NCBI GenBank assembly: GCA_036556425.1
Contig: DATBJJ010000110.1
Location: forward strand, 1 to 64,000
DNA: 64,000 nt
Reading direction: 5' to 3'
Source: DATBJJ01 sp036556425
GTDB taxonomy: Bacteria > Acidobacteriota > Vicinamibacteria > Vicinamibacterales > 2-12-FULL-66-21
The translations under genes and the position numbers were made by a program. Below the pieces are notes generated by a model that saw nothing but the letters and a program-made list of their open reading frames with translations, was not told where the DNA came from and did not search any database. This document shows, in pieces, positions 17,122 to 23,733 of this stretch. Each line of letters begins with the position of its first letter. Within the stretch, counting starts at the first letter, position 1.

Positions 17122-18036
17122 TTAGTTGCCCTCGGTATTCGGCTTTACCCCTGCGAGGGGATGGGTCTTCTTCCATTCCTCGAAGACCTTCTCCAATTCT
17201 TTGCTCAGTGTCGGATAGATGTCCCGCGCGCGATACTTCTTGCTGCGCATCATCTCCCGCTTGAAGTTCTCGGTGTAGACGGTCATCTCCGCGTCTTTGA
17301 TCACGTCGGCGACGAGCTGCGGCGGCACCGCGAGCACGCCCTCGGCGTCGGCGACGATGATGTCGCCCGGGAGGACCGTGATGCCTCCGAGGCGGATCGG
17401 CCCGTTCCACTGGACGCCGACTTGATCGGCCATCGCCGACGCATGCGCGCCGCGATAGAAGATCGGGAAGCTCTTCATCGGCACGAACTCGCTGAGATCG
17501 CGGATCCCGCCGTCGACGATCACGCCGAGCGCGCCGGCCACGCGCATGCCGAGGCCCGTGACGTCGCCGAGGAACGTCGCGCGATCGACCATCCCGCCGA
17601 GCTCGACGACGACGACGTCGCCGGGCTTGAGATCTTCGCCGGCCCGGACGTTGTATTGATAGTCCCAGTCGCCTTCTTTCGCGAGCGCCTGCACGCCTTG
17701 CATGACATCCGGCCGCACCGGCAGATACCGCATGGTGACCGCGCGGCCGACGAGCTTGGGATTCGGGACCGTGAGCTGGAATCCGCCCTCGAAGCTGCGC
17801 AGATAGCGTTTGTTCTGGAGCGCGCCCCACACCGCCTCGATCGGCAGGTCGCGCAGCCGCTGCAGCTGCGCCTCGGTCACTGGCACGTTCCGCTCCGACT
17901 TGAGCACTTCCATCAGCGGCGTCCACGTGTCGCGCGCCGCGCGGTTGATCTGAACGGTGGACGATTGAGCGGTCGAGAATCGCGGCGCGATCGAGATCAG
18001 AAGAACGGCGATTGCGTAGCTGTATCGGGTCTCCAT
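17122..18036 (-). CDS. RraA-family protein with signal peptide
   Basis: 304 residues. The first 23 residues form a signal peptide (IAVLLISIAPRFSTA), which is unusual because classical RraA/HMG-aldolase proteins are cytoplasmic. The RraA domain spans about 85-260: DLKPGDVVVVELGG, then LGVIVDGGIRDLSEF with the DGGIRD signature at 175-180, and GDIIVADAEGVLAVP. Members are either 4-hydroxy-4-methyl-2-oxoglutarate aldolases (metal-dependent) or RNase E inhibitors; export argues against the RNase role. It is coupled with the downstream esterase gene, suggesting a periplasmic catabolic pair. Confidence 0.87.
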   Translation of the reverse strand: METRYSYAIAVLLISIAPRFSTAQSSTVQINRAARDTWTPLMEVLKSERNVPVTEAQLQRLRDLPIEAVWGALQNKRYLRSFEGGFQLTVPNPKLVGRAVTMRYLPVRPDVMQGVQALAKEGDWDYQYNVRAGEDLKPGDVVVVELGGMVDRATFLGDVTGLGMRVAGALGVIVDGGIRDLSEFVPMKSFPIFYRGAHASAMADQVGVQWNGPIRLGGITVLPGDIIVADAEGVLAVPPQLVADVIKDAEMTVYTENFKREMMRSKKYRARDIYPTLSKELEKVFEEWKKTHPLAGVKPNTEGN

Positions 18037-18114
18037 TCCCTTCCTCTCCCCGAGTCACGCGGAGCCTGTCATCAGGAGGCGGTCGATGTCAATTGCGGAT
18101 TCAACGCGGCGCTC

Positions 18115-18741
18115 TCACAGCGTCGCGGCGAAGATCAGGAACGAGATGGCGCCGGCCGCGATGGTGAGGAGTCCCCACCGCCGATGGCCGGGCAGCGTCC
18201 ACCACATGATCAGACCGGACGCGACCCACACGATCATCGCGAGCGAGACGATGTCGACGATGACGCTCCAGGAGCGGACGAAGAGCCGTTCGTCCTCGAA
18301 GCCGCCGCGCGCGTGCATGCCAGTGAGGAAATGGTCCCACCGGAATCGCCGCTCCTCGACGGTCAGCCGGCGGCTGTCGACGAAGTACTTCAACTGCGTC
18401 GATTTCCGAAACGTGTGCGAATAGACGTTGATCTGATTCGGCGACTGACGGTACGCGCCGAAGCTCGTGCCGGAGATGCCCGCGTCCTGCAGGAGGCGCG
18501 CGCCGAATGCTCGCAGATCTTTCGGGTCGACCTGACCGTCTGCGCCGGCGGCGGGCACGGGAACATCGACGGTCCGATCGGCGCGCAGCGTCCAGAGCGG
18601 CAGCTTCTTCGCGGCGTCGCGCGCGTCGAAGTACGCCGAGTGCGCGAACGGCAGCGACGACAAGCCATACATGAAGAACCAAGGAAGCAGCGCGAGGCCG
18701 AGATACAGATGCGTGCGGCGATTGAAGTGCGAGAACGTCAT
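18115..18741 (-). CDS. PepSY-associated membrane protein, second of a pair
   Basis: 208 residues. One N-terminal helix (LYLGLALLPWFFMYGLSSL), a periplasmic region of about 110 residues and two C-terminal helices (VDIVSLAMIVWVASGLIMWW and LTIAAGAISFLIF). This is the layout of PepSY-associated TM proteins, some of which act in iron/siderophore reduction or respiration. It lacks the extra PepSY repeats of long members. It lies 11 bp downstream of a paralogue of the same layout and size, so the two are likely cotranscribed and may form a heterodimer. The specific function is unknown. Confidence 0.75.
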   Translation of the reverse strand: MTFSHFNRRTHLYLGLALLPWFFMYGLSSLPFAHSAYFDARDAAKKLPLWTLRADRTVDVPVPAAGADGQVDPKDLRAFGARLLQDAGISGTSFGAYRQSPNQINVYSHTFRKSTQLKYFVDSRRLTVEERRFRWDHFLTGMHARGGFEDERLFVRSWSVIVDIVSLAMIVWVASGLIMWWTLPGHRRWGLLTIAAGAISFLIFAATL

Positions 18742-18752
18742 CGAGATCTCCG

Positions 18753-19346
18753 TCAGATCGTCAGCACGTACAGCGCGAACGTCCCCGCGCCCGCGAGCGC
18801 GGCCGACCACCCGACCCGGCGCGTGACCTTCATCTCCCACCACATCCAGAGACCGGAGATCGTCCAGAACACCATGCCGATGATGAAGAAATCGACCGTG
18901 ACCGCCCAGATCGTGTCGAGCCGGTACCCGGTCGCGTAGCCGCGCCGACGGTGAAACCGCTCGAGGAGCGCGTTCGGCCGACTCGCCATGCGCTCGATGA
19001 CGACGGTCCGATTCGCGGGAGTGTAAGTGAGCCGTCGCGGCGACGTGAGATCGTTGCGATTGATGACGATTGCACCCTCCTTGCCGCGCGTGACGCCGTG
19101 CGCGCCGTCGAGGTCGAGCGACGCGAGGATCTGCCGGGAAATAGCGCGAAGGTCCGCGTTGTCCGGGAACACACCGTCGTAAGCGATCGTCCGCTCGATC
19201 TCGAACGGCGGCGCGCCGGATCCGTATCGCGCCGTGAAGTACGCGCGATGGTTCATCACCAGTGTGCTGAGGCCGTACATCAGCACCCAAGGAAACAGGA
19301 ACAAGGCCAGATACATGTGAGTGCGGCGGAGAAGCTTCGATATCAT
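18753..19346 (-). CDS. PepSY-associated membrane protein, first of a pair
   Basis: 197 residues. The shared start is RRTHMYLALFLFPWVLMYGLSTL; a soluble domain with a FHRRRGYATGYRLDTIWA segment follows, then two C-terminal helices including GMVFWTISGLWMWWEMK. It is paralogous to the next gene (RTHLYLGLALLPWFFMYGLSSL). I chose the ATG at 19346 (MISKLLRR), where the homology begins. It is divergent from the acyltransferase gene, with 32 bp between starts, so the promoter region is compact. Confidence 0.75.
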   Translation of the reverse strand: MISKLLRRTHMYLALFLFPWVLMYGLSTLVMNHRAYFTARYGSGAPPFEIERTIAYDGVFPDNADLRAISRQILASLDLDGAHGVTRGKEGAIVINRNDLTSPRRLTYTPANRTVVIERMASRPNALLERFHRRRGYATGYRLDTIWAVTVDFFIIGMVFWTISGLWMWWEMKVTRRVGWSAALAGAGTFALYVLTI

Positions 19347-19378
19347 CCCGGACACTTTACAACCAAGGAGGTCCACAG

Positions 19379-20623
19379 GTGAGCGAACCCGCCGCGGCCG
19401 GCCGCGACCACGGTCTCGACGCGCTTCGCGCCTTCGCGCTGCTGCTCGGCGTTCTCCTCCACTCCGTGCTCCCTTTCGTGGTCGCGCCCGGGCACTGGGC
19501 GGTCGGGACGAAGGAGCCGTCGAAGGTCCTGGCCCTCACCGTTTATTACCTCCACAGCTTTCGACTGGAAATCTTCTTCCTGCTCGCGGGTTTCTTCGGC
19601 GCGATGGTCGTGGCGCGGCGAGGCGCCGGCTCGTACCTGCGCGATCGCGCGCGGCGGATCCTCCTCGTGTTCGCGATCGGCTTGTATCCGATGAAGGCCG
19701 TCCTCGGCGCGTTGTGGATTGCGGGCGGGCTCGAGACCGGCTGGCTCGATCTGCCGCCGGACGTCAGGTCGCTCTCCTTGGTCGAGCTGGGGATCGGTGC
19801 GCTGTTTCTCGAGTCGTGGCCGAACATCACCCTGACGCACCTCTGGTTCCTCTATTACCTCGCCTGCACCGTCGCGCTGTTCATGGCGCTCCGCGCGGTC
19901 GTGGCGCCAATCGGCCGGCGTGTGACGGCCCTCGATGCGATCGATCGAGTGTTCTTCCGACTCGTGTCGGCGCGTCTCGCGCCTTTGGCGCTCGCCATCG
20001 TCGTGACGCCAATCCTCGTGATGATGACTGGGATGGACATCGACACGCCGGACTCGACGTTCGTGTGGCATCTGCCCGTGATGCTGCTCTACGGATTGTT
20101 CTTCGCGTTCGGCTGGTGGCTGCATTGGCACGCTGCGCTGTTCGCCGGTTTCGCACGCCGATGGCGGAGCTCGATCGCCATCGGCATCATCGTCGCGATC
20201 GTGGTGGCGATCGGCATCGGCATGCGCGCCAAGGGCGCTCCGTGGGCCGTAGCCCACCCGCTGGCGCTGAAGTGGCTCACTTCCTTCGGGACGAGCGTGA
20301 CGATGATGTTCTCGGTCTTCGGATGGATGGGCTGTTTCCATCGCGTCTTCGCAAATGCGTCTCCCGCCGTACGCTATGTCGCCGACGCGTCGTATTGGGT
20401 CTACATCGTCCATCTCCCCGTCGTCGTCGCGCTGCAGCTCGTGCTCGCGCCGGGCAACCCGTGGTGGATCGCGGTCCCGTGCGTGAACGTCGCCGCGATG
20501 GCGATCCTTCTCGCGAGCTATCACGTGTTCGTGAGGTACACGTGGATTGGCGCGTGGTTGAACGGCCGGCGCGCCGTGAAGGCCGCCGCGCCGGCACCGG
20601 AGCAACGGGCTGGACTATCCTGA
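19379..20623 (+). CDS. Acyltransferase family 3 (OpgC-like) membrane protein
   Basis: 414 residues with about ten hydrophobic helices. Family 3 acyltransferase features are GLDALRAFALLLGVLLHS near the N-terminus, with the conserved His, FRLEIFFLLAGFFGAM, and SYWVYIVHLPVVVALQLVL near the C-terminus. Such proteins acylate cell-surface sugars using cytoplasmic acyl donors; OpgC succinylates periplasmic glucans. The acceptor is unknown here. The start is a GTG at 19379, with AAGGAGG 8 nt upstream. The MFS transporter gene follows after 5 bp. Confidence 0.85.
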   Translation: MSEPAAAGRDHGLDALRAFALLLGVLLHSVLPFVVAPGHWAVGTKEPSKVLALTVYYLHSFRLEIFFLLAGFFGAMVVARRGAGSYLRDRARRILLVFAIGLYPMKAVLGALWIAGGLETGWLDLPPDVRSLSLVELGIGALFLESWPNITLTHLWFLYYLACTVALFMALRAVVAPIGRRVTALDAIDRVFFRLVSARLAPLALAIVVTPILVMMTGMDIDTPDSTFVWHLPVMLLYGLFFAFGWWLHWHAALFAGFARRWRSSIAIGIIVAIVVAIGIGMRAKGAPWAVAHPLALKWLTSFGTSVTMMFSVFGWMGCFHRVFANASPAVRYVADASYWVYIVHLPVVVALQLVLAPGNPWWIAVPCVNVAAMAILLASYHVFVRYTWIGAWLNGRRAVKAAAPAPEQRAGLS

Positions 20624-20628
20624 ACGCC

Positions 20629-21924
20629 ATGACCCAGACCAAACTCGAGGGCAGCCGCCGCGTCAACACGCCGGGCCAGGTTCTCTTTGCGAGCCTTGTC
20701 GGCACGACGATCGAGTTCTTCGATTTCTACATCTACGCGACGGCGGCGGTGCTCGTGTTTCCGGCGCTGTTCTTTCCGAAATCGGATCCCGCGTCGGCGA
20801 CGCTCGCGTCGCTCGCCACGTTCGCGATTGCGTTTCTGGCGCGGCCGATCGGGTCGGCGCTCTTCGGGCACTTCGGCGATCGCGTCGGCCGGAAGACAAC
20901 GCTCGTCGCGGCGCTCTTGACGATGGGGATCTCGACGGTCGCGATTGGGGCGCTGCCGACGTACCAGACGATCGGCGTCGTGGCGCCGCTCCTGCTCGCG
21001 ATCTGCCGCTTCGGCCAAGGGCTTGGCCTCGGCGGCGAATGGGGAGGCGCGGTGCTGTTGGCTGTCGAGAACGCCCCGCCTGGCAAGCGCGCGTGGTACG
21101 GAATGTTTCCTCAGCTCGGCGCGCCGGTAGGCTTCTTTTTTTCCGGCGGCGTCTTCCTCGCGCTGTCCGAGTGGCTGACCGACGATCAATTCTTCTCGTA
21201 CGGCTGGCGCATTCCGTTTCTCGCGAGCGCGGTGCTCGTACTCGTCGGTTTGTACGTGCGGCTGACGATCACGGAAACGCCGGCGTTCCGCGAGGTGCTC
21301 GATCGCCGCGAGCGCGTTCGCGTGCCGATGTTCACCGTCTTCCGCGATCATCCGGCGACGCTCGTGATCGGCATCCTCGTGTCGCTGGCGACGTTCGTGC
21401 TCTTCTACTTGATGACCGTCTTCGCGCTCGCCTGGGGCACGACGGCGCTCGGCTACACGCGCGAGAAGTTCCTGCTGATGCAGCTGTTCGGCATTCTCTT
21501 CTTCGCGCTGACGATTCCGCTGTCCGCGTACTTCGCTGAACGCGGACGCAAGAGCACGCTCGTCGCCGTCACCGTCTCGATCGCCGCGTTTGGAATGGTC
21601 ATGGCACCGATGCTCGAATCGGGCACCGCCGGCGCCGTCGCCGCGGTGGCGATCGGCCTGTCGCTCATGGGCTTCACCTATGGCCCACTCGGAACCGTGC
21701 TCTCGGAGCTCTTTCCGACGTCGGTTCGCTACACGGGAAGCTCGCTGACGTTCAACTTCGCCGGCATCTTCGGCGCCTCGCTCGCGCCGTACATCGCGAC
21801 ATGGCTGGCGAAGACCTACGGACTTCAATACGTCGGGTTCTATTTGACTGGCGCTGCGCTGCTTACCTTGATCGGATTACTCTTGACGCGGGAGACGAAG
21901 GATCAGGATCTCAGTAAGGTCTGA
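20629..21924 (+). CDS. MHS-family MFS transporter (ProP/ShiA-like)
   Basis: 431 residues with 12 predicted helices. Metabolite:H+ symporter features are LVGTTIEFFDFYIYATAA in helix 1, FGHFGDRVGRKTTLV in loop 2-3, RFGQGLGLGGEWGGAV in helix 4 and ELFPTSVRYTGSSL in helix 10-11. Family substrates include osmolytes, shikimate, alpha-ketoglutarate and citrate; which one cannot be told here. The start is the ATG at 20629. It is followed by the four-helix-bundle cassette C. Confidence 0.9.
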   Translation: MTQTKLEGSRRVNTPGQVLFASLVGTTIEFFDFYIYATAAVLVFPALFFPKSDPASATLASLATFAIAFLARPIGSALFGHFGDRVGRKTTLVAALLTMGISTVAIGALPTYQTIGVVAPLLLAICRFGQGLGLGGEWGGAVLLAVENAPPGKRAWYGMFPQLGAPVGFFFSGGVFLALSEWLTDDQFFSYGWRIPFLASAVLVLVGLYVRLTITETPAFREVLDRRERVRVPMFTVFRDHPATLVIGILVSLATFVLFYLMTVFALAWGTTALGYTREKFLLMQLFGILFFALTIPLSAYFAERGRKSTLVAVTVSIAAFGMVMAPMLESGTAGAVAAVAIGLSLMGFTYGPLGTVLSELFPTSVRYTGSSLTFNFAGIFGASLAPYIATWLAKTYGLQYVGFYLTGAALLTLIGLLLTRETKDQDLSKV

Positions 21925-21933
21925 AGATACGTC

Positions 21934-22002
21934 GGTTCATGGGTTCATGGGTTCACGGGTTCATGGGTTCACGGGTTCAAGGGTTCACGGGTTCATGGGT
22001 TC
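21934..22002. repeat. Downstream arm of four-helix-bundle cassette C, GGGTTCAY family
   Basis: Nearly perfect 8-bp repeats GGGTTCAT, GGGTTCAC and GGGTTCAA, about 8.5 units. It starts 10 bp after the MFS transporter stop and ends 3 bp before the stop codon of the leftward four-helix-bundle gene. It is inverted relative to the array at 22511-22611. Confidence 0.92.
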
Positions 22003-22005
22003 GGT

Positions 22006-22443
22006 CTATTCTCCGAATGGGTTGTTGGGGTCCCACCCTGCGGGCGCCTCGCCCTTGCAGGACTCGAGATACTTGATAAGGCGAGTGCAGCCCGCCAGGG
22101 CGCGGAGCTGCAATGAGAACAAGGGGCCGGTCACCTCTTCGCTGAAGTATCCACTCGCAATAGCGTCCTGAAGCTGCGAGCGCGTCTCCATCAACGACGC
22201 GCGCGCGACTCGAAGAAATTGGGCGAACGGTCGTGGCTTGAATCGCCCGAACCCCTCTGCAATGTTGTCGGGCGCCGACCGCGCCGATTTCCTAATATGG
22301 TCTCGGAACTCGACGTCTCTTCCCGCGGGGCCGGTCTCCGTCAGCTTGAAGATTCGATTTCGCAGCTCCACTGATAACTGCCAGATAGCGAGATCTTCGT
22401 ATCGCTTCGCGCTTATCATGCTCGCCAACCGAGCAGAAAGCAT
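22006..22443 (-). CDS. Four-helix-bundle protein (23S rRNA IVP family), cassette C
   Basis: 145 residues from the ATG at 22443; an internal ATG at 22419 (MISAKRYEDL) is an alternative, and neither has a clear ribosome site. Family hallmarks are YEDLAIWQLSVEL, DNIAEGFGRFKP (IAEGF at 61-65), FAQFLRVARASLMETRSQL and a final LQLRALAGCTRLIKYLES helix. It is closer in these motifs to the cassette A protein than to cassette B. Unlike the other two, its tail is not basic. It is enclosed by inverted arrays of an 8-bp repeat. The function is unknown. Confidence 0.9.
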   Translation of the reverse strand: MLSARLASMISAKRYEDLAIWQLSVELRNRIFKLTETGPAGRDVEFRDHIRKSARSAPDNIAEGFGRFKPRPFAQFLRVARASLMETRSQLQDAIASGYFSEEVTGPLFSLQLRALAGCTRLIKYLESCKGEAPAGWDPNNPFGE

Positions 22444-22510
22444 GCCGCGCCGAATCGTTAGCAATCCTTGTTTCTCGTCCGAAAACCCCGCAGATTCTGC
22501 GCAGCCACGA

Positions 22511-22611
22511 GCCCTTGAACCTGTGAACCCGTGAGCCCGTGAACCCGTGAACCCGTGAAACCTTGAACCCTTGAACCCTTGAACCCTTGAACCCGTGAAC
22601 CCGTGAACCCC
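22511..22611. repeat. Upstream arm of four-helix-bundle cassette C, GTGAACCC family
   Basis: About 12 units of GTGAACCC and TTGAACCC, with a few variants (GTGAGCCC, GTGAAACC). It is the inverse of the 21934-22002 array and lies 67 bp upstream of the four-helix-bundle start. It ends 24 bp before the divergent MmcQ/YjbR gene. Confidence 0.92.
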
Positions 22612-22634
22612 GAGAATGAGATAATCCCCCAAAA

Positions 22635-23015
22635 ATGACCGCCGATGATTTTCGCCGACTAGCCCTCGACATGCAGGGCGTTGTCGAGCGGGCGCACATG
22701 GGGCATCCCGACTTTCGCGCCAACGGGCGAATCTTCGCGTCGATTCATTCGAACGATCGGTTCGGGATGGTAGCGCTGGAGCCGGCCGAACAGCGCGAGC
22801 TGATGAAGGCGCATCCGAAACTGTTCGAGCCGTCGGCCGGCGCGTGGGGACGGCAGGGAGCCACGAACGTGAGGCTCGACGCGCGATCGGGCGGCGACGA
22901 GGCGGCGGTGCGCGGCGCCCTGCTGCTCGCGTGGACGCACGTGATGGCGAAGCGGCCTCCGCGCAAGCGCGCGGCGGGGTCCCCGCGATCGCGAAAGACA
23001 TCCAAGAGACGATAG
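22635..23015 (+). CDS. MmcQ/YjbR family protein
   Basis: 126 residues. The double-wing DNA-binding-like MmcQ/YjbR fold is recognisable: MTADDFRRLALDMQGVVERAHMGHPDFR, IFASIHSNDRFGMVAL and a final LLLAWTHVMAKRPPRKRA. The C-terminus is very basic. Family members are small, widely distributed and without an established biochemical role. The gene begins beside the upstream arm of cassette C and is followed after 9 bp by a membrane-anchored hypothetical gene, probably in one transcript. Confidence 0.85.
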   Translation: MTADDFRRLALDMQGVVERAHMGHPDFRANGRIFASIHSNDRFGMVALEPAEQRELMKAHPKLFEPSAGAWGRQGATNVRLDARSGGDEAAVRGALLLAWTHVMAKRPPRKRAAGSPRSRKTSKRR

Positions 23016-23024
23016 GTCCTCGAC

Positions 23025-23678
23025 ATGAAGAAGCTCGCGATCGGCTGCGGCATCGTGATCCTGCTCTGCATGATTGCGGGCGCAGGCGTCGGGTACTATG
23101 TCTATCGCAAGGCGCAGGCGCTCTATCAGCAGGTCGCGCAGTTCGGACAGATTCCCGAGATCGAGCGCGGCGTGCGGGCGCGCGGCGAGTACGCCCCGCC
23201 CGCGTCGGGCGAGCTCACCAAAGCGCAGCTCGAGCGTTTGATTCGCGTGCAGACGTCCGTGCGCCAGCGCCTCGGCCAGCAGTTCGCGGCGATGGAGCAG
23301 AAGTACAAGGCGCTCGCGCAGAAGGACAACGCGACGATTGTCGATGCGCCGACGCTGCTGGCGGCGTATCGCGATCTCGCCGCCGCGTGGCTCGACGCGA
23401 AGCGCAGTCAGGTCGATGCGCTCAACGAGGCGGGGCTCTCGCTCGAGGAGTACCGCTGGATTCGCGAACAAGCGTACCGCGCGCTGGGTGTGCCGTACGT
23501 CGATTTCGACGTGAGCAAGCTCGTCGATCAGATTCGAAGCGGCGCGAGCGGATCGCCCGAGCCGGGGCAGCTCCGCGGCAGCTTCGGTCCGGGCGGTCCC
23601 GAATCGAACCGCGCGCTCATCGAACCGTTCAAGAAACAGCTCGAGGAAAACCTGCCGCTTGCATCGTTCGGTCTGTAG
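23025..23678 (+). CDS. Membrane-anchored hypothetical protein
   Basis: 217 residues, not assigned to a family. One N-terminal helix (LAIGCGIVILLCMIAGAGVGYYV) anchors a soluble, largely helical domain, rich in Gln, Ala and charged residues (ERLIRVQTSVRQRLGQQFAAM, DLAAAWLDAKRSQVDALNEA, LEEYRWIREQAYRAL). The short, positively charged start (MKK) predicts a single-pass protein with the domain outside. The ATG at 23025 follows the MmcQ/YjbR stop by 9 bp. It is convergent with an ADOP permease gene across a 9-bp-period repeat. Confidence 0.7.
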   Translation: MKKLAIGCGIVILLCMIAGAGVGYYVYRKAQALYQQVAQFGQIPEIERGVRARGEYAPPASGELTKAQLERLIRVQTSVRQRLGQQFAAMEQKYKALAQKDNATIVDAPTLLAAYRDLAAAWLDAKRSQVDALNEAGLSLEEYRWIREQAYRALGVPYVDFDVSKLVDQIRSGASGSPEPGQLRGSFGPGGPESNRALIEPFKKQLEENLPLASFGL

Positions 23679-23683
23679 AAGGC

Positions 23684-23730
23684 GATCCGATCCGCGTGAT
23701 CCGCGCTAGTTAGTCCGCGTGATCTGCGTT
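23684..23730. repeat. 9-bp-period GATCCGCGT repeat at a convergent gene junction
   Basis: GATCCGCGTGATCCGCG at 23689-23705, and a related TCCGCGTGATCTGCG at 23714-23728, fill the 55-bp space between two convergent stops. The motif is the reverse complement of the repeat at 16043-16078, which also joins convergent genes. Confidence 0.65.
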
Positions 23731-23733
23731 TCA

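Noticed and set aside
22006..23001. A long minus-strand frame joining the four-helix-bundle protein to sequence opposite the MmcQ/YjbR gene.
   Set aside because: The N-terminal part passes through the repeat arm and antisense sequence; the family homology covers only the last 140 residues or so.
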